64,000 nucleotides of DNA from Cunninghamia lanceolata (lineage: Eukaryota; Streptophyta; Pinopsida; Cupressales; Cupressaceae): assembly GCA_027924645.1 (NCBI GenBank), contig BSBN01000252.1, forward strand, positions 5,518,001 through 5,582,000. The letters run 5' to 3'. The notes under the pieces are model-generated. The model saw only the letters and a list, made by a program, of their open reading frames with translations. It was not told the origin of the DNA and ran no database searches. A program made the position numbers and the translations under genes. Shown here piece by piece: positions 36,511 through 48,990 of this stretch (positions are counted from its first letter, which is position 1; the number at the start of each line of letters is the position of its first letter).

Positions 36511-36779
36511 CGGGCTCACATATGACTAGGCTTGAGAAGGGGAAAATACAAGTACCTAATCACAGAAGCACTTGTGTTAAAACCATATATATTTTGGCAG
36601 CGGGATACAGTCCAATAGGCAGCGAAAACCCAAACTCAAAAACAATTGAAAGCCATGGATATATTTTATTCTCATATAAACGGTAAGCAAAAACTATGCA
36701 ACTAATTGCTGGGACCATTGCCAGGTATAATAACATTGTTGCTTCTTCGCGTCAAACTCTATAGATGTGAGATGGCATG

Positions 36780-37290
36780 CCATGCAGCTGCATATTTGGG
36801 CAGTGGAGGGAGATGTGCCAAGTTTTTTGTCTTACCAAAACTAGTATTATTACCAATATCAAGCTTGTATAGAAATAAATGCAAAATGTGGAAACATAGA
36901 TTAATTATTAAGGCATGTGAACAATTTGACAATATTCCTCAAAGAAATGTGCTCACATGGACTGCAAGGATTGCAGGACAGGCACAAATTGTATTTGTTG
37001 AAAAGGCTTTAGAAACTTTCAAGCAAATGCAATTGGCAGGTGTAAGCCAATTTCCACAACATATGCCAGCATCCTCTCTGCCTATGTCAAAACATGGGCC
37101 TTGTAACAGGGTATGGACATCCATCAAAGCATAATGGAAGGGGTTTTTTGTCAGATATTATAATTGGAAATTCTCTGGCAGATGTGTATGCAATATGTGG
37201 GAGTATAGAGGCATGTGAATTGTTTGATACAAAGCCTCAAATAAATCTGATCTCATGGACTGTACTAGAACATTCCTCGAAGAGCTCTAA
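36780..37290 (+). pseudogene. Pentatricopeptide repeat (PPR) gene fragment
   Basis: Two frames give PPR-like units: ACEQFDNIPQRNVLTWTARI and EKALETFKQMQLAGV (about 36920-37050), then VYAICGSIEACELFD and NLISWT (about 37180-37260) after a frameshift near 37110. This matches the alternating 'FD.MP.RNV.SWT.MI' and 'M...CGSIE.A..LFD' pattern of plant-combinatorial PPR proteins, RNA-binding factors of plastids and mitochondria. Only about three to four repeats are left; there is no start and no C-terminal domain. It lies beside a solo LTR and is probably a gene relic or captured fragment. Confidence 0.75.
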
Positions 37291-37299
37291 AGCCTTAAG

Positions 37300-37816
37300 C
37301 ACATATTCAACTCCGTCAATTGGGAGTATGATGTCGTCCTCAGACAAGTCATTCCATACATATCCATTTTATACCTCCTACAATGACAAGTAAGTAGAAT
37401 TTTGAAGAGTCGAAATGTTAACCTAAAATCTTTAACATAGAATTCATATTCTCTCATTTCAAATTTAATTAAAAGAATATATCATTTGCTGTTCTCAGTA
37501 TATATAGGCATAAAATGCTTTACTTACAATATTTTATTTGGCAATATATACCAGTGTTCCACAGAGTCTCAAGATGAGGGGACGGGGGGACCAAGGGCCT
37601 AGATTTGGGGATGGCGGCAGAGCGACAGTGCAAATATATATAGTACTTAAAAAAATAATTATAACAAAATATACAAGGAATAACATATGATTGCATTGAA
37701 CAATGAAAATGTCAAATATCGATATATTTATATTATATTCAAAAATTTAAAATGACAATTACTTTCAAAATCAAATACAATTGGCCAATGGCCTAGTGTC
37801 TCAAATCATCATTCAT
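37300..37816. other. Spacer and possible hAT left end
   Basis: At about 37554 a CAGTGTTCC start followed by GATGAGGGGACGGGGGGACC resembles the G-rich ends of the hAT-type elements nearby. It may be the outer end of the hAT whose coding remnant follows. No matching right end was found. Confidence 0.3.
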
Positions 37817-37864
37817 CTACAAGTCTACTCCAAGCTTCTCATTGCTCGAACTTTTGGACTCCTC

Positions 37865-39391
37865 TATAATGACCTGCCCCTGTTTGAGTTTTTTTTTTAT
37901 ATTATATTTATGTTATTTTGATTATTATTTTTGTGGTCTTTCAGAACTAGACAGAAGTTGCAGAAGGGGTTTTGTGTTTTGCATGTAATGTTTTTGCAGA
38001 TAACAATGAAATATAAGACATGCAATGATAACCCAGAAAAACTGTGATGATTATGAGCAAAATAACAATGACCCAGATTATATAATTGCCCAAAATGAAT
38101 TACTGTAACATACCCATTTCAAGATCTTCAACTTGATCATCTGCTGTCCATGAACCAGCACTATGAACACTAGAAAATCTCTCCAAATGTCAAGCAGCAA
38201 TGGTTCTTCCACAAACAATGAATATCACTGACATTTACATCATTAGGCGACCATAATGTTTGAGTTTGAAACCCCAAAATGAAGTGATTTAATTTGCTTG
38301 AAGACCCACATTCCTCTACTGCTGTACGGTCTTCATGGTTGCTTGCTGCAGCTGATAAACTTCTCCAAATGGTATTAAATCTGCCTTCAAACCCTCTGTA
38401 AATATCTGCAGCTATGGATGAGATCCTAATGCCCAAATACAAGATGAGGTAGTCTTCAAAAACACAATAATCTGCTGCTCAAGTGTACGGCCAGGTCTAG
38501 GAAGGTACGGCCAGCCTAGAATGATTTCAATGTGCCAGTAAACTCCTCCAAATCAGTGCCAAAACCTGCAATATATCCCTTAATGTCTTTCAATAATTAT
38601 TGAGCCAAGAACTGAGAGATTTGTCTATGAAAACCCTCCTGCGACAACCTGCATTCAACCCTTGAAGCACAAATGCAAACACTGAGTGTATTTGCCTCTT
38701 CTAGCACCCGGGGATGATCTTTCACACCTGCGGAATGCTGTTACTCATGGAGGTTTTCGTCTCCAAAAGCCATGGTTTCGAATTTGTCCAAAACCTTCAA
38801 ACTCTTTGCAGAGCCAAAGCCAAAGCAAATGAATAATCAAAACATAACAAATGAATTGCTTTTTTTCCTTCTTATATGTCGTCAAGAGGGTCTATTCACT
38901 TTTGGAGGGAAATATGTATTTAAAGTCACTTTTTATAATCTTGAGATGAGCGCTCAACACAAAGGCTATAGTGACTTGTTAATATTTCATTTTTGACACT
39001 TAACCATTATAACCCAAAGTCCAATATTAATATAATATTAATAATTTACGGACTTTAAAACGGAGGCCCAAAAGATCTCGGAATCCAGTGATCTATAGAC
39101 CGTTGGAAAGGTCTCGCCAAGACGCTTCAACTCCAACACTGAAAATCCTAAAATAGACAGAAACCCTAATTTGCCAAAAACAGTAAGTTCGGGCCTAAGC
39201 AATCAAATCCATCTCTGAAAGTGCCAAACTAAAGACCACACTAAAACCATGCCAACATCCACTCAAAATACTGACAAACCCATCCAAGGCATCGCCAACA
39301 GTGGTTCCCTAACCAGGCTGGTTAGTCTACGGGAACTCAATAATAGACTAACTCTCCATCTATCTGCATGGGCTAAAAAGGGGACATTACA
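37865..39391 (-). repeat. Solo LTR inside the hAT transposase, duplication TCCTC
   Basis: Plus-strand ends are TATAATGACCTGCCCC (37865; the second base has mutated from G) and GGGGACATTACA (39391). TCCTC flanks both sides (37860-37864, 39392-39396). The left 150 bp closely match 48,991 onward (shared AGAACTAGACAGAAGTTGCA). 1,527 bp. It holds two GTACGGCC motifs (about 38483 and 38504). Confidence 0.92.
39321..39352 (-). promoter_or_regulatory. LTR hairpin with compensatory base pair
   Basis: GTTAGTCTA / TAGACTAAC, a perfect 9-bp stem. Other LTRs have TAGCCTA / TAGGCTA; here a C-G pair has become T-A on both arms. Confidence 0.65.
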
Positions 39392-41269
39392 TCCTCAAGG
39401 TCAAGCTCCTCCAAAGCACCAACCAACCTTGTTTGTGCCGCATCTTCATCCACTTGTACTGGCTCCTTCGGCTCTACATCCAATTGGGCTGCTAGACCCT
39501 TCTTGTATGTAAGTGTGTTGTGGTCAATGAGATGCAAGGCGCTATGTATAGCTACAAGCTTCTCTGCCCTCCTAGAGGTAAGTCTGTTCCTCTTAATAGA
39601 GTGGATGAAACTATAAGTAGACCAGTTCCTCTCAGCAGTAGAAGAACTAAAAACTTGGGACAACAGACTAATGGCTAGTGTGGTGGTCAAAGAATTGGAC
39701 CTATATATAGTCCACCACAGAATTGGATTCTCTTGTGTCATAGTCTCTCTATCCATCTTGGCCTCTTTTGAATATCCCTTAAGAGTGGCAAATTTTGTCC
39801 ACTCAGTACGAATGATACTAGCTTGTATAGAATCATACATCTTTTGAATGGCCTTCATGAACCCTACCTTCACCTTGGCATCTTGTATAGGGGTAACTCT
39901 ACCAGGCCTTTGCACCTACCACTTCGGGTTCAATGCATAGGTAGCCATGTGCAAGGGAGTGTTGAGCTTCTCCCAACGATGATGAATGATTGGCTAAATG
40001 TGTTCATTGTAGAACTCTAATGTGGGGACCTTCTCTCGTACAATGGCTTTCATTTGGCTAAGCATATTGTCAATACACTCATACACCTCTCCAAGGCTAG
40101 GTGCATTTGCATCCCCATATTTAATTACTTTGAAGACTAGAGTGATGATAGCAACAATGTATTTTGCATCAACCCCAAAAGTCACTCTTCACCACCTCCT
40201 TCACCCTCCACCCTTGCTCTGACTTAGAATTAGGCCATCGATTCCACTTTGTTGTCATGACCATTAGTTGCAATCTCTTGCAACTCAAGCATCCTCTCTA
40301 AAAGAATGAAATATGAGGCATATCTAGGCTCTATAGGTTTTAAAAACTCCTTCTTAGAGAAGGTCATGAAAATTGCATGTGAAGTATGGTGTTGGAGATA
40401 AGCATTTGCACATCTCTAGCATCATTCACCACCTCCTTGATCCATCTGATTTTGCCCATGTCCTTGAGTGCATTATTCATGGCATGCACACAAGGAGTCC
40501 ACCAATTATGCTTGTAGGCTACCTCAATCAATTTCCCTACAACTTTGCACACATATGCTGCATTTGTCACTACTTGCACCACATTCTTTGGCCCAACCTT
40601 CTCAATAGCATCTTGAAGGATTTGGAACTGAAAATCAGCCTCCTTGCGGTGCCCTGAACAATCAACAACCCTAAGGAAGTAAGGGCCCTCTGTACATGTG
40701 AACATAATGTTGATGAGTGGATGATGGTTGATATCCATCCACCCGTCCATGATTATGTTGTATCCACTAGTGACCCATGTTTTCATTTTCTCCATGAGAA
40801 TAAATCTTGGAATAGTTCTTGTCCAAGATTGTTGTCCTCAATTTGGTCTCCCTTGGTGGCACATATGATGGTCCTGCTCTTATTATTTTTGCCACTGCCT
40901 CCTTATAATAAGGAGAATGGAATGCCATTGGCAAAGAAGAATTTGCCAATGGCATCATTTGCTTCATCCCTGTTCTGCACATTAAATAAATTTTCCACCG
41001 TGTTTGCAACATCACTAGTGGTAGTGGTCATTCTGTGTTTCCCCTTAGTTTTTTTTGTCCTTGAACTAGATGGCAAAGTAGTAGATCTAGGATGAGCTGA
41101 AACTTGTCGATCTGGGGCTGCCCTAGTACTAGTAGGAGTAGGGGTTTCAATGGCAAAGCACCAAGTACAAGACTTTGGTCATCAACATAATCCCACTATT
41201 TATTTATTTCAATTCTTTTTTCAAGTGACATAAAGGTGTGCATTAACCCTCATATTGCTGCCAAAAAAT

Positions 41270-41955
41270 CATAGTTGCTAGGAGACTGGTAATAGTATCA
41301 GTACGGGAGACTGGTATCGGTAACGGTATGTCTGTTTTTTGAAAATAGGAGACAGGGGTACTTGGAGACTCCATTTTTTTTAATATAATTTAATAATATA
41401 AGTATTTATTTTTGTAATAAGTATATATATAACTATTATAATAATATTACTGTATATATTATTGGCTATAATACTATCTATAGCTATATATATACTATTA
41501 TATAGTAATATATATTATTATATATATAGCTCTAGATAGTAACATATACAATATATTACTATATAATAGTATATATATATAGCTATAGACAGTAATATAT
41601 ACAGTAATATAGCCAGTAATATATATATTATTGTATATATTACTTGTAGCTTGTAACAATTTAATATAGCTTACTATATATATATATTACTGTAGACACT
41701 AGTATTGAGGTTTGAAGTTTGTAGGAGTAAGAATCCACGGAGCTTGTGTGAAAATGGTGGAAAAAATGAAAGGTAGAAAAAGAAAAAAAGTGGAGATGCC
41801 TTTTTATTGATGCAGGGTACTTGGAGACGCACAGGAGACATGATCAAAAGTCTCCTGTGAAGGAGACATACCCAGTCAAGTCTTCGAGATGGGAGATGCG
41901 TACCAATCTTCGAGACGCATACCAGGGGGGGGAGATGTTTCTCTTGGTAACTATG
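41270..41955. mobile_element. 686-bp hAT-type MITE
   Basis: Ends CATAGTTGCTAGGAGAC and (reverse-complement) CATAGTTACCAAGAGA. The 8-bp CAAAAAAT flanks both sides (41262-41269, 41956-41963). The core (41380-41690) is an extreme TA-rich tract. Same family as the 181-bp MITE at 32,854. It lies upstream of the hAT remnant, and the minus ORF through it (42039-41674) is not a gene. Confidence 0.9.
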
Positions 41956-41963
41956 CAAAAAAT

Positions 41964-42852
41964 TCAAGTTGAGAAAAATGACATCTCCATAGTCTAGTGC
42001 CCTCACTTGCCCTAGGTTTTGCTGGCAATCTAGTTGCAAATTGTCTTAATGATGACTTCTTATCAAAGGGACCCTCGGCAAAATCCTATAATAATTTGGA
42101 AGGGCAACCAAAATGTGCACTACCAATAGAACTAGTTGCCTCACCCCGGCCCCGCTCCCCCCCTCCCCCACACCCCACACATTTGTACTAGGAGTTTCAG
42201 ATTCAACTCCCATAGGCTCTGCCTCTTCCTAACCCTTTTCATCACTCATGCTATGAGAAGTAGAACTTATGGTGACACTGCAAGAAACAAAATTTATGGT
42301 TACCATACATGTCATAATGTCATTAAATTATGCACAGACTCAAGACAAGGATTTTCTTTTTGTTTTTCTTACTTCAGGTCGCACGAAGTGTAGAAGCAGA
42401 GGATACGCAAAAGACAAAATCCTAATTTGACTTTTAAATTAAATATTTAATACAATTTTGCAAACATTATAAATAATTTAATAAATAAATTAAAACACCT
42501 AAATACTATTATAAAATTAAAAAATTAAAAATTTCATTTGTAAAACTAAAATTTAAATTGTAAATTTCAAAATTGTAACAATGTAAACGGAACACTAAAT
42601 CCCTAAATTAGTAACTTAATTAGTAAATTAAAATTGAACAATGAAATTAGTAAATTGACAAAAAAAAAACAAAAACAAAAAAAAACTATCATGAAGGGCT
42701 AAATTAAAACTGAACAATGAAATTAGTAAATTTAAATTACTAAGTTGACCCAAAAAAAACTATCATGAAGGGCCAAAGCTTACTTTGAGGCTTGAAGAAT
42801 GTTTTGATTCAATGGTTGATTGATGAAGACTTCGCACTTGCTCTTACTCACT
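41964..42852. other. A/T-rich spacer, no gene
   Basis: 42420-42740 is low-complexity A/T with repeated AAATTAGTAAATT words. It may contain decayed hAT N-terminal sequence, but no BED finger could be read. Confidence 0.45.
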
Positions 42853-43209
42853 CTTCCTAACTATGTTACCCCAAGTTTTTGGAATGAGGATGACAGGGGA
42901 CGCATTTTGGGAATGGGGATGGTAGGGAAGCCATTTTTTAGGGGACGACTATTAAAATAATAGGAAAATTTTAAAAACATATAGAAAATTTCAAATATTC
43001 ATATGATAGCATTGATAAGGCATTCATCATTTACATCATAAAACCTTAACACATAATATTAGAGTTGAGTTGAGATTTCATATGAGAGCGACAAACAAAT
43101 TAACAAAATTTAATTGCATTCATTGACAATGTGCATATATAATATATAAAATTTACAAAAAAATGCTCAAAGGCTGCAAGTTTCAACTACAAAATGACAA
43201 AAATATAGA

Positions 43210-43640
43210 AAATATAAATATGTAGTTGTCCATAATCAACATCTTATAACATCGCATCAAAATCGGAGTTTGAGTTTGAGGCACTACCACTATGAGAATC
43301 CAATGGAACCCCAAGCAATGCATCCTATGCCTCCTTGTCATCAACCTGTGTGGTATCATTGCGATCAATATCCCAACCTGTAGCTGGAGTTTGACGATAC
43401 TCGGGAGTCTGTCGATCCTAAAGCCACAAGGCACTATGCACAACCACCAGCTTCTTTGATCGTCTAGAGGTAAGCCTATTCCTCTTGACTGACTAGATGA
43501 AGCTATATGTAGACCAATTCCTCTCTACAACAGAGGAACTAGCAACTTGTGAAAGGAGACAAGTGGCAAGCATCCTCAACTTTGGTGCATCCTTGCCATG
43601 CCATGTCCACCATCTAATAGGGTCGGTTTGAGCTAATGCA
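43210..43640 (-). pseudogene. hAT transposase C-terminal dimerisation domain
   Basis: The minus strand reads SQVASSSVVERNWSTYSFI, then (after a TAG) KRNRLTSRRSKKLVVVHSAL, the same domain as in the larger hAT remnant at 39.6 kb. Upstream DUF659 and BED parts are absent. It sits inside the second hAT element. Confidence 0.85.
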
Positions 43641-43976
43641 TATTGTTGTGCATTATTCAAATGATATATATTTGGTCCTCTTTTGTCCTCTTCTTATTGC
43701 TCTTCCCTTCTTTCAATTGGTTTCTCACAGCTGTGCTCCTCCTTCCTTTTCCTCTTCACAATTTGTAAAATGATAAAAATGAGCTCCTTTTTTGTTTTTA
43801 GATGTTAAAATGTCTAGTTTAGGTTTAGGTTTTATTTGAAGGGGTGTGGGGGCTTGCCTCACATCCCTTTATTTTTTAATAATTTTGTGCTTTTAAAAAA
43901 AATTCTTTTCAGGCACTGGGCCATATCTCTAGTTGTTTCCTTCCTCTTGATTGCCATACTGGAAACGTTTTTGGGG

Positions 43977-44959
43977 TGTAATGTCCCCATTTTTAGAGTG
44001 ATCACCTAATGGAGTTGGTTAGCCTATCCTATTCTTGTAGGCTAAGCCGGAGGGCTATGGGAATGACCTAATTGATTAAATATTATATTTAATCAATTTT
44101 ATTGGGCAAAGGTCGGCCAGCTTGAGGAGTTTATTTTGAGGGCTATAAATATAAGATGTTTTGGAGTCATTCAATCATCATTCACATCATATTTTCTCTT
44201 GAGTTTCATACTCTTTGGCTGCAATATTGCTAGCCTTCATTCCATGGACGAAAACCCTTGCGAATGTGTTGATTTGGATGAAATCCTAGCTTGTCATTGT
44301 GGAGGATTCATTACAGAGTCCTAACTGTGCTTCATTGGCGTCATTTGAAGGAGAAGAACTTCATTGCATAATCAGATTTGAAAATCAGTTTTGGAGCAGC
44401 ACCTTGGTGGCATTTTGGAGCATGTTGCATTAGGGTTTTACCCTACTTTGAGCGCCACACTTGGGCAGATTTGGAGCGCCCATCTTTGAGGGCAATTTCA
44501 CTTGTTTGGAGGGTGATTTGGAGCAGCAAACCCTAGGTGCACCTCTTGGAGAATTCGGCCAGCTAGGGTTGATCATTTGCCTTCTATTTTGCATATATTT
44601 GGTATGTACAAACATATTTTATAGGTCTGATTTATAGTGCAGAAATCTGGGCATTGTTTGTCATGTTTATGCCCTAGAATTCATTGTAAAAATTAGATCA
44701 GAATAAGCAAATTTGTAGCAGCAGAGTTTTCTACAGAAAATCAGATTTGGTTGTTGCATTTGGATGCCCTACATTGTGTATTTCATGGTGTAATTCATGT
44801 TTGTTATGAATATCATTTGATAGCATCATTTGCCATGCTTATTTGTCATGTTTGGGTATATATAAGTTCGCTGTGATAATTTGTTTAAGGGCAGAAAATA
44901 AAATCAGAATTTAGGGCAGAATTCAGAATTTTAGGGCAGATCCCATTGGGGATATTACA
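43977..44959 (+). repeat. Solo LTR, duplication TGGGG
   Basis: TGTAATGTCCCC (43977) to GGGGATATTACA (44959), flanked by TGGGG (43972-43976, 44960-44964). 983 bp. Its start matches the LTR of the pol-less element (GAGTGATCACCT). A hairpin TTAGCCTA / TAGGCTAA is at 44019-44045. Confidence 0.92.
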
Positions 44960-45087
44960 TGGGGGTTTAAACATTGGGGGGGGGGGGGGCAATGTTTCTT
45001 ATGCCTCTCCGCATCCCTAAAATGTCTCCTACAAGGGACGGGTCTGATTTTGTAGGGGATGCACCCTCGGGTAACATAGCTTCCTAA

Positions 45088-47206
45088 TGCTCACTTGCAA
45101 TCTCTCATTGCAGGCTTGCAGCTTGTTGTTGAAACTTGGAGTGATTTGGAATGTGGCTTAGATGCTTATTTATAAGTTTTTTCTAAGTGCTTAGGGTGTG
45201 GGTGGGGCCTATAGAGGGTTAGGGTTAGGGTTGGAGGCATGAAGATTAAAAAAAACTTTTTGATTTTTTTTTTAAATTTACTTTTCCACCTAATTTCCAC
45301 AAGGGACACGCAGAGATCTTTGGGACGGTTGGGGGACGTTTGGGAGTCCCTTGGGCGTCTTAGGGACATCCTAGTGTCCCCAAGTAATGCAAAAAAGGAG
45401 GGGACATCTCGGAAACGTCCCTGGGGTGTGGGTGATAGTGGTGGGATGGTGAGGGGAACGTTTACTGCACGTCTCTATGTCTCAGAAATGCCCTTGTCCT
45501 GGAAACGCAGGGATTTTGGGGGGGGGGGGGGGGGGGGGACATGTCCTTGTGGGTATATACACATAACATATGGCAATATATAGACAAAATACAAGATGCT
45601 ACAATACAATAGTGATGCATCTGAGAGATACTACATTCATAGTGGCAAAATCTCCAATCTTGAATATTTCTTATGAGAATAATTAATTGGGTACCTTTTG
45701 CAAGACTGGGAGAACAATGAGGGCATGTCTTTTCCTTTGAGAATTGCCAAACAATTCCTTACATGTGCACATATAACAATGTAAACAACACTTTATTTAA
45801 ATTGATTAGGATCTTTGATTTTTCAATTCCAAAGTCCAAATGAAAGCAACCAAAATACAGTCCATAACATGATCTCCATTCATATTAGCAGGACCTCGGA
45901 AACCTGCTAAAAAGTTGTATACCAAGCCAATATTCATATAAAGCAGTAAATGCTAACCTTAAATTTTACCTCTTAGGCATAGCTCCTGATTGTAAAGGAG
46001 CATAACTTCCATAAAATGGGGATGTTCAAGCTGGCCACCTCTGCTCAAATAATATACCACTTGCTCTTTCTTCATCGATTTTTCTGCATGCATGCCTTGG
46101 CTCGATCAGGGCTCAAATCTCTGCTACTCTTCTTTCTCACATCCATATCAGAACACCTTCAATAGAATATATTTGTAACATCACATAGCTAATGGAGAAA
46201 AATGAAAGATAATATAAACAGCTGGCCTTCCATGTAGAGGAATGGAAAGGAAATCAATGAGAAGGAAAAAATAGAGCTATGTAAAGCCATCGCTATTCAC
46301 ACGTCTAGCCATTCTGATGGCTGGGTGACACATCTAAGACACACACAGCAGCAGCACAAGCCTCTCAGTACCCCCATTTAGGTATGGGTTTAAAAAACCA
46401 GCATAAAAGAGAGACATTAGAAGAACAGATAATTTTTTGTCTTTGCACAGGTACCTAGGCAAACTAATATGTTCCCATGAAAACATTGGCAAAAACTATA
46501 GAAGGTTTAATTTTTGCTCTCACCTGATCTATGATAGGACAGTTTTTTTGCTTATTTTTACAAATGAAAATTCCCAATTTCAACCAGCAAAATTTGCAGG
46601 AGCCAATCAAATTTTTTTTTGAGCACAATTTTAAGGAAAAACAAATTAAAAAAAAAAAAACATTAGAGGAATGGATTGATTTTTTTTATTTCACGAGATG
46701 CTATTGGATATAGGTTTTTTCCCATTTTTTTGAAATGGAAAAGCAGTATTCCTGCAAGGAAAAATGCACCGACCAATAGCACTTTTAGAAACATATTAAA
46801 AAATCCTGCTAAATAAACAAACTTTAGACTAGGCCCTTAATTTTTGTTTTCTGCACGAATTTCAAAAAAGCAAGATGAAAACAATAATTTCCCTGCCTTT
46901 GGCATGTACTAACAATTTGCAAACATTTATTTTCAAGTACTATAGCTCATATAAAGTGACAAATGTATGAATATTGCAATGATGTTGGCCTGACACATTT
47001 CAAATAGTAATATGGTACTGTTACAAATTGCATGGGTTTTTATTTTGCAATTGTAGCTGTTGTTGGATATATTTTCAAGGTAAATCTTTGGTTTTAAATA
47101 TGTGGATTGATTTAAGTTTTAGATAATTGTTTTTACAATCCATCCTCATGAGCTATGTTAGATTGGTCATATGAGTAGTTTCTTGGTACTTGTGTTTCTA
47201 TTTCGC
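45088..47206. other. No gene recognised; includes a run of 21 G
   Basis: 45160-45540 is G/T-rich, with repeated GGGACGTTTGGG-like words and a G21 homopolymer at 45518-45538. It may be the outer end of a hAT-type element. 46590-46730 is A/T homopolymer-rich. No coding content was identified. Confidence 0.4.
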
Positions 47207-47211
47207 AAATG

Positions 47212-48549
47212 TGTCATGTCCTCGAAATAGAAATGCAAATCATAAATAAAACACTTACAAGATATGGCCGACTTCGAATAAGAAAGAACTGAGAAGACTT
47301 TACCTTTAACATATATACAAGACAAGTTGAAGATGGCCGAGTTCATATGTATAAAGGAGCAGTGATTAACAGTAAATAAGAAGACAGCAAGGAATGTTAA
47401 TAAAAGAAATTTATATAAGTAAAGGAGCAGCGATCATGAAATAAGAAATATTGCAAAGGCAGCGATCTCATATAAAGATAGTCTTATTCTAAACAAATCA
47501 TCTATGAAGCACGATTTTGTTATATAATAAAATAGTACGATTTGCTTATGTGAAATGGTGCAATTAATATGAATGAAGGGTGACGATTCTGCATAAGACA
47601 AACAAGTATTATTAAGTGCATTTGCAAAAGGGCAGCGATCAGCAAATAGAGGTGACTATTCATGTTAAAAGGGTGTGTCTTCTAGCAAATCGCTTCACTT
47701 GGAGAGGTATAAGATGTGAGAAAAGGTAAGAGTTTGGGAGGGCATCGAATGAGATATTTCTGAGTAATAAAAGGAATAACTGATTTGATATACAGCAGCA
47801 CCAATCTATCCATCGATCAAGCATAAGGAATAATAGTCATTGAATTGAGAGCAGACGTTGGATCTGCAGAAAATTATCTATTTACACAGTCATATAGACT
47901 GTTAGGACAGCAAAAGGATATATTATAAACATTATTGGATAAATATAACACTGTCATATATATATATATATAAGACTCACCAGTCCTAGAAGAATGGTGA
48001 GGGGACTATGTAGAGGGAACCCTGCCATGCCTCCCTAAGGGCCTGTTTGGAGGAAGGACTGGTCAGCACCCCTGCCATGCCTCCTTGAGGGGACTGTATG
48101 GAGGCCTTGTTGACAGCCTATATCCTGCCAAGACCCCCCTAGAGACTGTTTGGAGGGAGAACTGAGCAACACCCTGCCATGCCTCCCTGAGGGCCCTGCA
48201 TGGAGGTATTGTTGACAGTCTATGCCGTGCCATGCTTCTCAGCACCATTCCCTTCTATGACTGAGATGAGTGAATAAACAGAGTTAACTGCATAGTAATA
48301 AATAGATGATCTTTCTATATGAATATTGTTTATCAATTTCAATGTAAGGAAAATCTTATCTAACATTAATATTTCAAGAGGTATATTTGTATATCTATAT
48401 TTCGTATATGTGTTTTCCTATGTCATGATTGCAGAATTAGAGCACAAGAATTATGCAGTTTGAAGATAATATAAATGGTAATTTCGAAAGCCTAACCCTA
48501 ACTTGTGGCATTTGAATTTTCTAGGGCAAATTAGGTAAGGGACATTACA
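47212..48549 (+). repeat. Solo LTR, duplication AAATG
   Basis: TGTCATGTCCTCG (47212) to AAGGGACATTACA (48549), flanked by AAATG (47207-47211, 48550-48554). 1,338 bp. A (TA)n-TATAAG box is near 47956-47973. The 3' end resembles that of the LTR at 43,977 (AGGGCA...ATTACA), which supports the plus orientation. Confidence 0.88.
48019..48240. repeat. Tandem array of about 50-bp units in the solo LTR
   Basis: Four to five units with CCCTGCCATGCCTCC...GGAGG (about 48019, 48070, 48124, 48170 and 48223). CCTCC and GGAGG in each unit can pair. The array lies after the TATA box, so it would be transcribed. Confidence 0.8.
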
Positions 48550-48554
48550 AAATG

Positions 48555-48985
48555 GGTGTTATAAGGTGCTTAGATGTAGTGGGATATGGTTATTGGTCAT
48601 TTGCTATTTCTAGAGAGGTAAAGTTATGGTTTCATAAGGTGCATATTGGCAAGTAATAGTTTATTTTTGCTTACCAAGTTGATTTGAAAAGGTCATACAT
48701 TTGAGACTTCTCTTTTCTTTATATTTCTATTCCTCGTGCAAAGTGAAAGTGTTTGACATATATGAAGTTTATATGCCCTTGGTGATAGGTTAAGGGAGGG
48801 CAAGTTTTTCTTGGTGGATTTTTGAAGGTTATCAAATATTGACAATTTTATGAGGGCTATTATTACTAGCAAGAATGGTGAGAGCATTACATACTAGGTA
48901 GCTTAGTAAGTGTAATGTCAAGGGTTCATGGCAGGGAAATTGAATGATTGCTAGTGAAAATTCAAACTAAAGGATCAATGGTTGG
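48555..48985. other. No gene recognised
   Basis: Short spacer between two solo LTRs, without recognisable content. Confidence 0.5.
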
Positions 48986-48990
48986 GAGTA

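Larger units (their letters stand above)
34624..36550 (-). repeat. Solo LTR, Ty3-like, duplication AGTAC
   Basis: Plus-strand ends are TGTAATGTGCTGCCCTG (34624) and GGGGAAAATACA (36550). AGTAC flanks both (34619-34623, 36551-36555). The TGTAATG..CTGCC end matches the LTRs at 37,865 and 48,991. A TATATAGG (35962-35969) and a 9-bp-stem hairpin near the start in element orientation are present. No internal region or second LTR is attached, so it is a solo LTR, 1,927 bp. Confidence 0.9.
37817..41110 (-). pseudogene. hAT transposase (DUF659 type), interrupted by a solo LTR
   Basis: On the minus strand: a linker (about 41100-40950; NDAIGKFFFANGIPF, SPYYKEAVAKI), the DUF659 domain (about 40795-40400; YNIIMDGWMD, HNWWTPCVHAMNNALKDMG), a decayed middle full of stops, and the C-terminal dimerisation domain (39915-39397; LLSQVFSSSTAERNWSTYSF, KRNRLTSRRAEKL). 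A solo LTR (37865-39391) cuts the last codons. If the LTR and one duplication are skipped, the frame continues through SKSSSNEKLG to TAG at 37817-37819. The N-terminal BED zinc finger is not readable. hAT transposases cut and paste DNA with 8-bp duplications. This copy is dead, but its relatives may have mobilised the MITEs here. Confidence 0.85.
42861..45079 (-). mobile_element. Second hAT transposon, internally deleted
   Basis: Terminal inverted repeats CTATGTTACCC at both ends, flanked by the 8-bp CTTCCTAA (42853-42860, 45080-45087). The ends are G-rich inside (GACAGGGGACGC on the left). It contains only the C-terminus of a transposase and is interrupted by a solo LTR (43977-44959). Without the LTR it would be about 1.2 kb, so it is non-autonomous. 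Confidence 0.9.

Noticed and set aside
38104..39391. LTR boundary at TGTAACATACCC (38104)
   Set aside because: It gives no target duplication; 37865 gives exact TCCTC on both sides and matches the related LTR at 48,991.
45216..45236. GGGTTAGGGTTAGGGTT, telomere-like
   Set aside because: Fewer than three units, and plant telomeres are normally TTTAGGG; chance or a trivial relic.
37554..45541. One large hAT from CAGTGTTCC (37554) to the G-rich end near 45541
   Set aside because: The proposed ends do not pair as inverted repeats and the flanking TATATAC similarity is imperfect and low-complexity.
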